64,000 nucleotides of DNA from CAZCJU01 sp964498965. GTDB taxonomy: Bacteria; Bacillota; Clostridia; Oscillospirales; CAG-272. The translations under genes were made by a program, and so were the position numbers. The DNA lies in contig CAZCJU010000003.1 of NCBI GenBank assembly GCA_964498965.1, positions 6,060 through 70,059 of the forward strand, in the 5' to 3' direction. The notes under the pieces were generated by a model. That model was not told where the DNA came from, searched no databases, and worked only from the letters and a program-made list of their open reading frames with translations. Shown one piece after another: positions 44,934 to 52,415 of the stretch; the stretch's first letter is position 1; every line of letters starts with the position of its first letter.

Positions 44934-45098
44934 TCAACACGGGCAGTCACAGCCGTTTTCTTTCTTCTTTTTTCTTTTGCGGCATTTGAAAATACATAAA
45001 TGCATACAAAACACGGCGGCGGCAACGATCGCCGCCGCTACGGCGAGCTTGCAGTTGACATGCTTTGAACAGCACGGACCGAATTGAGGCTTGCTCAT
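44934..45098 (-). CDS. 54-residue cysteine-rich single-TM protein
   Basis: A very small protein: MSKPQFGPCCSKHVNCK, a membrane helix (LAVAAAIVAAAVFCMHLCIF, ~18-37), then CRKRKKKKENGCDCPC. It holds nine cysteines in 54 residues, grouped at both ends (CC, C / C, CDCPC). The Lys/Arg stretch predicts a cytoplasmic C-terminus. GGGAGG lies 8 bases before the ATG, strong evidence for translation. I do not recognise it. Paired cysteine clusters either side of a membrane could bind metal or crosslink, but that is speculation. Confidence 0.7.
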   Translation of the reverse strand: MSKPQFGPCCSKHVNCKLAVAAAIVAAAVFCMHLCIFKCRKRKKKKENGCDCPC

Positions 45099-45412
45099 AA
45101 TTTTTTCCTCCCGAAGCATTGTTTTTATTCGATAAGGGTTTTGTCCCGTCGCTCTATGCGGCAAGTGCATTCGGCAGCCGGATCGTATCCCGCACCGAAT
45201 TATGACCGAAACGTACCGCTCGAGAAGCGGGGGACATTCTTGTCTGAGTTATTATTTACCGTTTTATGCGATATTATTCCGAATAAAAAACTCCGTACAT
45301 TTCGTAAAGAAGATGTTTCGCCTGTTTTCCGGATCTACGGAAATACTGTTCGGATAACGCAAATATCCCGTCCGCTCTAAACAGAACAGACGGGATAAAT
45401 TATTTTATTCGC
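45099..45412. other. Gene-free stretch
   Basis: 314 bases between the small Cys-rich gene and the surface-protein gene. Apart from the Shine-Dalgarno of the small gene and the terminator at 45364-45397, I see only AT-rich sequence without a convincing promoter, repeat or RNA fold. Confidence 0.5.
45364..45397. terminator. Terminator after the surface-protein gene
   Basis: TATCCCGTC (45364-45372) pairs with GACGGGATA (45389-45397) around a 16-base loop. It follows the stop codon on the minus strand. T-runs are modest on the minus strand and better on the plus strand. Confidence 0.6.
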
Positions 45413-46759
45413 TTATTTCGCAAAAAGCTTTTTCTTTTTGCCGTAAATCGCCGTTCCTACCAAAGCACCGCCGCTGACAAAGAAAAGTGTGATCCAAAGT
45501 GCCGTGCGGCTGTTGTCGCCGGTCTGCGGAGGAATTACCTCGGGAGCTTTTCCGACTACCGTATCGGCAAGAGCGATTTCGTTTTCGCCGTTTGCATCGG
45601 CAAAATATTTACCGCATTCCTCGCAGTGCCAATATTCGATATTGCCTTCGGTTTCGACGGTTGCCGCTTTTGCTTCGGTGTGCTTCAGCGTGGTGTGGTT
45701 ATCGGCATTTACTTCGCCGTATTCCTCGTCGCAGTATTCACACTTTGCTTTATGCGTGCAATCGGCTGTACCGCCTGTGTGAACGCATACATATCCGCAT
45801 TCCGTGCAAACGCCGTCTTCCCACTCGTGTTTTTCGAGAGCAACCTCTACCGCACCGCAGCATTTACGCTTTTGTTCGTGCTGTGTTTCGTTCTTTGTTG
45901 TCCACTCTTTTTCATCGGTGTGCTTATTTGCGTTCACCTCGCCGTATTCCTCGCCGCAGACTTCGCATTTCGCCTTGTGCGTGCAGTCGGCTGTACCGCC
46001 CGTATGTCCGTAGTTTACGGTAACGGTAATCTCGGTAGTATTACCTGCCTTGTCTGTAACAACAACGGTCTGTGTACCCTCAGCAGGCAACAGGGTGAAC
46101 TGTCCGTTTGTAAGCGTAACGGGATTGCCGTTTACCGTCACGCTTGCAATACCGTCATCATCCGAAGCTGTTACAATCTGTGCCGAGCAGTAGGTTTTAC
46201 CGTCCGTAAGACCGCTGATCACAGGCCGGTCCGTAACCGTCAAGGTTACGCCGTCATAGTACCCGAATTTCGATGTTGTGAAGGTGTAATGCATTCCGGC
46301 TTTGAATTCAAAATCATCTGCACGGCCGACGTCATCACCGTTTATAGAGGCAATCCATATCGAATCTCCCGGTGTCGGATTGGTAATGCAGAAATCATAG
46401 ATGCCCGCCGGAATCTCAATAGTCTGCGAACTGCCGTAACGTACGACTGCCTCCGTATCGCGCGTCCAACCGGCATCTGCGGGAATCTTGTAATCAAAGG
46501 CGGAATATACCTCCTCGGTGGAGTCTTTGCGCATGGCAAGTGCGCCTATGCTGCCAAAACGGATGCCGTAGGCGGTTGCGGTGGAATCCAGCAGCATCTG
46601 GTAGCCGGAGTCATCGCCCCAGTCGCACTGACTGACGAGCGTAACGGTGGCGTATCCTTCTGTTGCCGTAGTTGTCGCCGTTGTCGTAATCGGTGTCAGC
46701 GGCAGAAGCGAAAGCACCATACACAAAACAAGTACTGTGTTTTGAATTCGTTTTTTCAT
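45413..46759 (-). CDS. Cell-surface protein with Cys-rich repeats and sortase-type C-terminus
   Basis: A 448-residue exported protein: signal peptide (~5-28), an N-terminal domain with CDWGDDSGYQMLLDSTATAYG and TPGDSIWIASING near 127 that resembles the DUF2436 module of gingipain-type adhesins, an Ig-like module (~180-250), then two copies of HTGGTADCTHKAKCE with CxxC pairs (~253-345). The C-terminus has PPQTGD, a membrane helix (ALWITLFFVSGGALVGTAIYG) and GKKKKLFAK, the layout of a sortase substrate with a PxTGD-type signal. No sortase lies nearby. GGAGGT precedes the ATG. Likely an adhesin or envelope protein. Confidence 0.85.
   Translation of the reverse strand: MKKRIQNTVLVLCMVLSLLPLTPITTTATTTATEGYATVTLVSQCDWGDDSGYQMLLDSTATAYGIRFGSIGALAMRKDSTEEVYSAFDYKIPADAGWTRDTEAVVRYGSSQTIEIPAGIYDFCITNPTPGDSIWIASINGDDVGRADDFEFKAGMHYTFTTSKFGYYDGVTLTVTDRPVISGLTDGKTYCSAQIVTASDDDGIASVTVNGNPVTLTNGQFTLLPAEGTQTVVVTDKAGNTTEITVTVNYGHTGGTADCTHKAKCEVCGEEYGEVNANKHTDEKEWTTKNETQHEQKRKCCGAVEVALEKHEWEDGVCTECGYVCVHTGGTADCTHKAKCEYCDEEYGEVNADNHTTLKHTEAKAATVETEGNIEYWHCEECGKYFADANGENEIALADTVVGKAPEVIPPQTGDNSRTALWITLFFVSGGALVGTAIYGKKKKLFAK
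45706..46006. repeat. Internal direct repeats encoding HTGGTADCTHKAKCE modules
   Basis: Two ~76-base copies, 45706-45781 and 45931-46006, are clearly related at the DNA level (shared GCCGTATTCCTCG, CGCAG and CGGCTGTACCGCC) and lie 225 bases apart. Both lie inside the surface-protein gene and could recombine to change repeat number. Confidence 0.7.
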
Positions 46760-47023
46760 CAGACATAACCTCCAAATTAATATTTATGATTTCGTGCCGT
46801 ATCCTACGGCTGATTTTCGGTTAATAAGATTGTTTAGTAGTATGTGTAACATACTACTAAGGGGATATCCCCTTAAAATTTTTCGTCTTATTCGGTCAGC
46901 GTATCCGAACGTGCCGTCGGGTCATACTCTTTCACTTGAAAACCGTTTCGGAACGGTAAAATCCTTCGGCTCGATCTGCATCGATTCGTCTTCGACCGTG
47001 TTCCTCATTCGGAACATTTCGCA
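46760..47023 (-). ncRNA. Long structured leader of the surface-protein gene
   Basis: Between the promoter at 47031-47059 and the start codon lie about 265 untranslated bases. Perfect dyads read on either strand are ACCGTT-TCGG-AACGGT (46942-46957), the 16-base palindrome AAGGGGATATCCCCTT (46859-46874) and the 12-base stem TTAGTAGTATGT/ACATACTACTAA with a 3-base loop (46834-46860). A small CCGTA/TACGG dyad follows near the start. On the minus strand the palindrome is preceded by AAAAATTTT, so it is not a standard terminator in the sense direction. No known riboswitch is recognised. Confidence 0.5.
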
Positions 47024-47030
47024 TAAATCA

Positions 47031-47059
47031 AGTATAGCATAAAGTCATCGAAAACGCAA
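47031..47059 (-). promoter_or_regulatory. Promoter of the surface-protein gene
   Basis: On the minus strand TTGCGT (47059-47054) and TATACT (47036-47031) are spaced by 17 bases, with an extended TGC before the -10. It is the best promoter in the 512-base gene-free stretch 46760-47271. Confidence 0.65.
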
Positions 47060-47216
47060 GAGCCTTTTCAATATGCCTCTGCGGAAAATGAAACTTTTTC
47101 GTGAACATCATTTTCGTTTTGAGTTTTGAAGCGAATGATTCGACGTAACGCTTTTTGTGATTTCGAGGCTTTGTCTTTCTGCGGTTTCAATCGATCCGGT
47201 CGCTCGCAAAATTAAA

Positions 47217-47247
47217 GGGAGAAGCCGCTTTTCACGCAGCTTCTCCC
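47217..47247 (-). terminator. Terminator after foldase C
   Basis: On the minus strand GGGAGAAGC (47247-47239) pairs with GCTTCTCCC (47225-47217), followed by TTTAATTTT. It lies just beyond the stop at 47272. Confidence 0.85.
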
Positions 47248-47271
47248 GCGGGAATTATTTATTTAATCGGC

Positions 47272-48804
47272 TTAAAATTCCATTGCCGTGAATTTGTCCT
47301 CTGAATATGTCGGCACGATCTTTTCCTGTGCGGCTTCGTAAACCTCGCTGTAGTTATCGGAAAGCAACTGAGCCCTTGCCGAAGCAAGCGAACCTGTGTA
47401 GCCCTGTGCGTCGAAATACATTATGTGGTATCCGTAGTCTGTCTTTACTATGTCCGAATCTCCGACGCTTCTTGAGGTGTCGAAGCACCATTCGTCGAAT
47501 TCCTCGACCATATCGCCCTCGTAGATACCGTCGTACAGACCGCCCATCATGGACGAGCCGCCGTCGGCGGAATAAAGCATGGCAAGCACCTTGAAATCGC
47601 CGACAGACGAGCCGCCGTCGGTGAATTTTTTATATATCGCCTCTGCTTTTTCCTTTGCCGTTTTGTCCGCTTCGTCCGTATCGTCGTCGGGAACTACGAG
47701 AATGTGACGCACGCTCACGGTCCTGCTCTCATCGCCGTACATCGGTGCGACTATCATCATTACCGTGTATATCTGTTCTTCATCGTTGTGATCGTAGTAT
47801 ACATCGCCCGCTTTCCTCTCTGTGTCGAACATCCAGTCAAGCTCGTCGTAGCCCTCGCTGTAGCCCTGCCCCGTGACCAGCGTTCCCTCTACCGCTTCTT
47901 TCCTTTCTTCCTCGCTCAGATCGGCATAGTATAATTGCATTTTAGCCGTTAAAACGGCTTCGAACTCGGCATCGCTCTTGCATTCCTTAAGTGCCTTCGC
48001 CATGTCCTCCGCCTGAGCCGCGGTGAGCGTTATTTCCTCGTCGTCGTAGTCGTCATCGTCGTCGCCCTCGTCGGCTGCGTCGGTTTCGGCATCGGTTTCC
48101 GCATTTTCATCCGTTTCCGATACGTAGCTTACGGAGAAATATCTGTAATCCGTAAGCGAATACAGCTTTTTGTTTTCGTTATATTGAGCGTTTATCTCGT
48201 CAAGTGTGAATTCATGTTCGAAAAGCTCCGCACAGGCATATTTCATTGCGAGCATCTTGAGCTTTACGCATTCCTCTACCGTTTCCTTTGATACTTTGGA
48301 AGCGAATTTGCTCTCGTCGAAATCGTTCGCCAACCAGTCGGATATGAGCTTTTCCTCGTTTTCCGTGAGAGTTTTTCCGTCGGCTACCGCACTCTCCGCA
48401 AGCACTAAATACTCATTCAGATACGAAGCCAAATATTCCGAGCAGTATTCGTACCACGTCGTGTCGGTCATTATGTACTGATCCTTGAGCGATTTTGTGT
48501 AGTCGACAAGCGTGCCGCCGTACAGCTCGATGTACTGTGCCGAGGTTCCCGCTATCTGATCGGCTATATCATACATGAAATATCTGACCATCTTGTCGTC
48601 TATCTTAAAATGCTCCGTTTCGTATATCAGTTCGCCGGAATCCGGTACGGTAACGACTTCTCCCGTTGTGTCGGCACCGCTCATTCCGTCCGTGCCGGGT
48701 GTCGTGTCAACATCGACGACTTTGCAGGCGGAAAGTACCGTCGATATAAGTAAAACGACGACACACAGCACCGAAAAATGCTTCTTTTCGAATAATTTCA
48801 TCAT
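47272..48804 (-). CDS. PrsA/SurA-like parvulin foldase lipoprotein (foldase C)
   Basis: A 510-residue lipoprotein: hydrophobic signal FSVLCVVVLLISTVL with lipobox LSAC near 27, a helical chaperone region opening with KIDDKMVRYFMYDIADQ, an acidic stretch (DEGDDDDDYDDEE), and a canonical parvulin domain with VRHILVVPDD near 367 and KTDYGYHIMYF near 460. It is the only one of the four foldases here with a clear R-H-I-L catalytic strand. Its role is probably late folding of exported proteins. Three ATGs occur at 48810, 48804 and 48801; 48804 has the best spacing to GAGGT. The promoter is consensus. Confidence 0.88.
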   Translation of the reverse strand: MMKLFEKKHFSVLCVVVLLISTVLSACKVVDVDTTPGTDGMSGADTTGEVVTVPDSGELIYETEHFKIDDKMVRYFMYDIADQIAGTSAQYIELYGGTLVDYTKSLKDQYIMTDTTWYEYCSEYLASYLNEYLVLAESAVADGKTLTENEEKLISDWLANDFDESKFASKVSKETVEECVKLKMLAMKYACAELFEHEFTLDEINAQYNENKKLYSLTDYRYFSVSYVSETDENAETDAETDAADEGDDDDDYDDEEITLTAAQAEDMAKALKECKSDAEFEAVLTAKMQLYYADLSEEERKEAVEGTLVTGQGYSEGYDELDWMFDTERKAGDVYYDHNDEEQIYTVMMIVAPMYGDESRTVSVRHILVVPDDDTDEADKTAKEKAEAIYKKFTDGGSSVGDFKVLAMLYSADGGSSMMGGLYDGIYEGDMVEEFDEWCFDTSRSVGDSDIVKTDYGYHIMYFDAQGYTGSLASARAQLLSDNYSEVYEAAQEKIVPTYSEDKFTAMEF

Positions 48805-48861
48805 ATTCATCAGACCTCGCTTGAGTATAAATTCGCAACGACATCACATCGTCCAAAGTCG

Positions 48862-48890
48862 AGTATATTCCGAATTATCGAATTTGTCAA
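48862..48890 (-). promoter_or_regulatory. Consensus promoter of foldase C
   Basis: On the minus strand TTGACA (48890-48885) and TATACT (48867-48862) are spaced by 17 bases. The start would be near 48855, giving a leader of about 50 bases. Confidence 0.85.
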
Positions 48891-49153
48891 CCGAAAATAT
48901 GTAAATTATTCAGCACGACCGCCGCCGACATAAGCCGACATAAATGATATGCCAAGGCTTATGAAGGGATAAGATGGGAAAGCTTACGAGGAGTAGTGAT
49001 GAGAATGCTTGTATGAGAAGTCAAAGGGTCGAAGATTTGCGTGGGAACGGAAAGGTGGTCTGCGTAAGTGAGTAAAAACGGAAAAGTTTGCGAGGGTCGG
49101 ATCAAAATTTACCGTATGTTCTCAAAATATTAATTAAATATATGTGGGTGGGG
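48891..49153. other. Gene-free stretch between divergent foldase C and lexA
   Basis: Part of a 531-base stretch without genes (48811-49341). Beyond the two divergent promoters and the LexA sites it contains AGGCTTATGAAGGG and GGGAAAGCTTACGAGG, which look like decayed pieces of the dispersed repeat tail (GGCTTACG). Nothing else is recognised. Confidence 0.4.
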
Positions 49154-49182
49154 TTTACAAAACGGCGATTTTATGTTATCAT
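49154..49182 (+). promoter_or_regulatory. Promoter of lexA
   Basis: TTTACA (49154-49159) and TATCAT (49177-49182) are spaced by 17 bases. Transcription would start near 49189, upstream of both LexA-type operators, so repression from them would act as a block to elongation unless a second promoter exists. Confidence 0.65.
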
Positions 49183-49233
49183 ATAGCAGCGTATCACATA
49201 TTACAATGTCCCATATGCGATGTAAATTTCGGG

Positions 49234-49247
49234 CGAACAAATATTCG
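49234..49247 (+). promoter_or_regulatory. LexA (SOS) operator 1
   Basis: CGAACAAATATTCG fits the Firmicutes SOS box pattern CGAAC-N4-GTTCG with one changed position. The second operator is identical, including flanking GGG and GGT. Confidence 0.8.
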
Positions 49248-49267
49248 GTCGTCCGAAAAAGCGGGGG

Positions 49268-49281
49268 CGAACAAATATTCG
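49268..49281 (+). promoter_or_regulatory. LexA (SOS) operator 2
   Basis: A second identical CGAACAAATATTCG, 34 bases from the first, which is about three helical turns and would place two repressor dimers on nearly the same face. It lies 60 bases before the lexA start. Confidence 0.8.
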
Positions 49282-49341
49282 GTATTGCGTGATCAGGGTC
49301 ATTTAACCGAAAATACGAACGGCAAAAAAAGGGGCAACAAG

Positions 49342-49932
49342 ATGGAGAAGCTTACATCTACGGAACGCGAAATATACGATTACATATTCAAATCGATAGA
49401 GAGCGAGGGTTACTCGCCGTCGGTGCGGGATATAAAATCGGCATTAAACATAGGAAGCACCTCGACGGTGCATGTATATTTACAGCGACTTGAGGACAAG
49501 GGCTACATACGTAAGGAACATGGAAAAAGCAGGACGTTGCGTATAGGGGGCGTTTCCGACGGAGGCATACCGATAATAGGACGCATAGCGGCGGGTTCAC
49601 CCGTATTTGCCGAAGAAAATTTCGACGGTTATCTTGAATTTTCGCTTCCGCCGAAGTACCGCAACAACGAGGTATTCGCACTCAAGGTCGAGGGAGAGAG
49701 CATGATAGAAGCGGGAATATTCAACGGCGATCTTATAGTGGTTGACATGACGCCGTATGCGGAAAACGGTGACATAGTCGTAGCACTCATAAACGACGAG
49801 GCGACGGTAAAAACGTTTTATAAAGAGAACGGGCATTTTCGGCTTCAGCCGGAAAACAGTTCGATGGCACCCATAATCGTAAAGGACGTTGCCGTTCTCG
49901 GCAAGGTCATAGCCTCTGTAAGGTACTATTGA
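49342..49932 (+). CDS. lexA: LexA repressor
   Basis: A 196-residue SOS repressor. Winged helix in the first ~65 residues (TSTEREIYDYIFKSIESEG, SPSVRDIKSALNIGSTSTVHVYLQRLEDKGYI). The self-cleavage site is Ala84-Gly85 in GRIAAGSP; Ser120 (GESMIE) and Lys157 (EATVKTF) form the catalytic dyad. RecA filaments trigger self-cleavage and release DNA-repair genes. The start is ATG 49342, with AAGGGG upstream; an extension to 49144 would run through both operators and is rejected. Two identical operators upstream imply autoregulation. It is followed by the discoidin gene after 28 bases. Confidence 0.97.
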   Translation: MEKLTSTEREIYDYIFKSIESEGYSPSVRDIKSALNIGSTSTVHVYLQRLEDKGYIRKEHGKSRTLRIGGVSDGGIPIIGRIAAGSPVFAEENFDGYLEFSLPPKYRNNEVFALKVEGESMIEAGIFNGDLIVVDMTPYAENGDIVVALINDEATVKTFYKENGHFRLQPENSSMAPIIVKDVAVLGKVIASVRYY

Positions 49933-49960
49933 GCATCGGTTTCGGAGGACACGCAAGCAC

Positions 49961-52411
49961 ATGAAAAACAATAACATAACGATAACGATATACTGGCCGC
50001 CGACGGAGGAGTACATCAACGACGAGCAATACGGATATTTAGCCGAGGCGGGAATAGATCACATACTCGGAGCAGGCGAGGAAACGCTTCACACGCCCGA
50101 AAATCAGGAGAAGATGATCCGGCTTTGCGAAAAGCACGGCATGACGATGACGGTACACGACGGCTCGTTCGGGCCGTCGCTCATCGGCAAAAACGCAGAT
50201 GAGATAAAGGCGGCGGTAAGAAAATACGTTTCGTTCCCGTCGGTAGACGGTTTTTATTTACAAGACGAGCCGTTAAATCCGAACGTATACATAAAGGCGG
50301 CGAAGGCGATAAAGGAAGAAGCACCCGACAAGACGCTTCATCTCAATTTTTTCCCGTACGTCGCATATCCGGACAAAAAGACATACGAAAAGCAGATGCG
50401 CGACTGGTGTGCGTTATGTCACGCAAACGGCTTCGATGTTGATTTTCTGACATACGATATGTACCCGTTCGGTTTTGAAAAAGGTCACATGAACAGGGAG
50501 GCGTATTACGAAAATCTCGATATTTGCCGTCGTGTGGGGCTTGATCACGGCGTAAAAACGGGAATATATCTGCAAAGTGTAAGTCTTATAGGCGGCTATC
50601 CCGCCCCGGACGCATACAGGCTCGAATATTCGGCGAATCTAGCACTCGCATACGGTTTCAAGTGGCTTTCGTATTTCACGTACTTCACGCCCGTAAACCG
50701 TCCGAACGAGAGCTTTGCCGACGGCATAATGACGCACGACGGCAAAAAAACGCCTTTATACGATACGGTAAAGCGGCTCAACGAAAGAATACATATGTTA
50801 GGCGAGCATATCGGCGACTGTGACTGCTTGTGGGTATACGGCAACGGCACATCATGGGGCAGGGCAAGCATACCCGAAACGCTTTTCGTTCAGCCGTGCG
50901 ACAAGCTCAGCTACACGTTATCGTTTCTTTCCGGCAAACGAGGCTCGTACCTTATGGTCGTAAACGACAATTTTCTGAGCAAATGCAAGCTCAAGCTGAA
51001 ATTCGACAAAAGGATAAAGGATTTGAGCTATTTAAGCTCGAACGGCGGCTTCAAGCCTTTAAAGCTTCATCGTCAGACAGCCGAAATACGGCTTGCTCCG
51101 GGCGGATGTTGTCTTATTTCGCTGCCGGAGGGAGAATACGATGTTCCCGAGGCGATCGAAGAGAACGAAAACAAGGCACGCTCCGCTTTGATATATGCGA
51201 CAAGCTCGCTCGGCTCGAACGGATATTACATTTCCTCGTTAAACGACGGGGTGAGAGCGGCTCGTGACGGTGACGGCGGCTGGCGAAGCACGTCCGACGA
51301 ATGTTGCGACATAATAATCGACCTTAAAACGGTAAAAAAATTCGACCGTATCGACCTATATCGGAGCAACGCTTTGTTTTTCCCGAGAAATTTCGCCGTT
51401 TCCGTATCGACGGACGGCAAGAGCTACGACATTATCGGCTCGTGTGGCGGTTACGAGATCGGCAGCCGCAGTGTTTGCACGGTGCAGTTTGACGAGGCGG
51501 AAGCAAGGTACATAAAGCTGTCGATAGTCAAGCAGGTTTCGTCGCTGAGGCAGATAGAGGTATATCACGATCCCGACGGGGCGATCAAGGCTCAAAGTTC
51601 ATACGAGCTGTACGGTGAAAAAGGTGTCACGGAGTACTCGAAAGGCGAAAACATCGCATTGGGCAAGCCCGTTTACGCTTCTTCGCAGACCTCGAAAGAC
51701 TATCTGCAATGGGGTTGGAACGTGAGTTATCTCACCGACGGCACTGCGGAAAACGGCTTTTCGTCCGAGCCTAAAAGGAATTTCAAGCCGAACAGCGAGG
51801 AATTTGCCATAATAGATCTGGGTGACAAATTCAAGATAGACCGTGTGGACATCACCGCAAAGGGTCTTTATCCGAGGGATTATTCCGTCCTCGTATCGAC
51901 CGACGGCGGAGCATGGCGAGAATTTGTAGCAATAGAGGGAATGAAGCCCGTACCCGAGGGCATGACCGTGGAGCATACGTCGAAAAGCGTGCTTACGGCA
52001 CGGTACGTCATGATAAAAGGCACATATTTACGGGGAAACGACACGGACGGTTGTATGTTGCAGCTCGGTGAGGTCGAGGTATACGGCTCACCCGTATGCG
52101 ACACGACGGAGCTGAAAAAAGCGTTATCGATATACGAATCGCACGGCGGAGATATTTCCTCGTCCATATATACCGAGCCGCTGACGCTGGAGGAACGGGG
52201 AGAGCTTACGCAGAGCGGAGCGGAACGTTACACACGACTTTTGCTCGATGCGGTAGACCCGGACGGTACGCTTTCGCTTGACGGCGAGGCAGCGGAGCTT
52301 AAGCGGGGAAAGCACGTATCGAAAAAGGCCGTCGGCATTGCGGCGGCGGGTGCGGCGGCACTTGCGGCGGCGGCTATCGGAGCTATAATCTACAAAAAGA
52401 AGAAGAAATAA
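49961..52411 (+). CDS. Glycosidase-like protein with two discoidin domains and C-terminal membrane anchor
   Basis: An 816-residue protein. The first ~330 residues look like a TIM-barrel glycosidase-type domain (TIYWPPTEEYINDEQYGYLAEAGI, FYLQDEP near 103-109, FLTYDMYPFG near 164-173). Residues ~330-400 form a beta domain, and two F5/8-type C (discoidin) domains follow near 405-540 and 560-715, the second with NIALGKPVYASSQTS. The tail has an Ala-rich helix (VGIAAAGAAALAAAAIGAIIY) and KKKKK. No N-terminal signal peptide is visible, although these domains are normally extracellular. GGAGG lies 13 bases before the ATG. Enzyme activity is unproven. Confidence 0.8.
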   Translation: MKNNNITITIYWPPTEEYINDEQYGYLAEAGIDHILGAGEETLHTPENQEKMIRLCEKHGMTMTVHDGSFGPSLIGKNADEIKAAVRKYVSFPSVDGFYLQDEPLNPNVYIKAAKAIKEEAPDKTLHLNFFPYVAYPDKKTYEKQMRDWCALCHANGFDVDFLTYDMYPFGFEKGHMNREAYYENLDICRRVGLDHGVKTGIYLQSVSLIGGYPAPDAYRLEYSANLALAYGFKWLSYFTYFTPVNRPNESFADGIMTHDGKKTPLYDTVKRLNERIHMLGEHIGDCDCLWVYGNGTSWGRASIPETLFVQPCDKLSYTLSFLSGKRGSYLMVVNDNFLSKCKLKLKFDKRIKDLSYLSSNGGFKPLKLHRQTAEIRLAPGGCCLISLPEGEYDVPEAIEENENKARSALIYATSSLGSNGYYISSLNDGVRAARDGDGGWRSTSDECCDIIIDLKTVKKFDRIDLYRSNALFFPRNFAVSVSTDGKSYDIIGSCGGYEIGSRSVCTVQFDEAEARYIKLSIVKQVSSLRQIEVYHDPDGAIKAQSSYELYGEKGVTEYSKGENIALGKPVYASSQTSKDYLQWGWNVSYLTDGTAENGFSSEPKRNFKPNSEEFAIIDLGDKFKIDRVDITAKGLYPRDYSVLVSTDGGAWREFVAIEGMKPVPEGMTVEHTSKSVLTARYVMIKGTYLRGNDTDGCMLQLGEVEVYGSPVCDTTELKKALSIYESHGGDISSSIYTEPLTLEERGELTQSGAERYTRLLLDAVDPDGTLSLDGEAAELKRGKHVSKKAVGIAAAGAAALAAAAIGAIIYKKKKK

Positions 52412-52415
52412 ATCT

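Noticed and set aside
46834..46874. Ends of an insertion sequence
   Set aside because: No transposase or matching second terminus is found, so the dyads are treated as leader structure.
49144..49341. Upstream extension of LexA to 49144
   Set aside because: It would begin inside the promoter and encode both operators; the canonical LexA start MEKLTSTEREIYDY lies at 49342.
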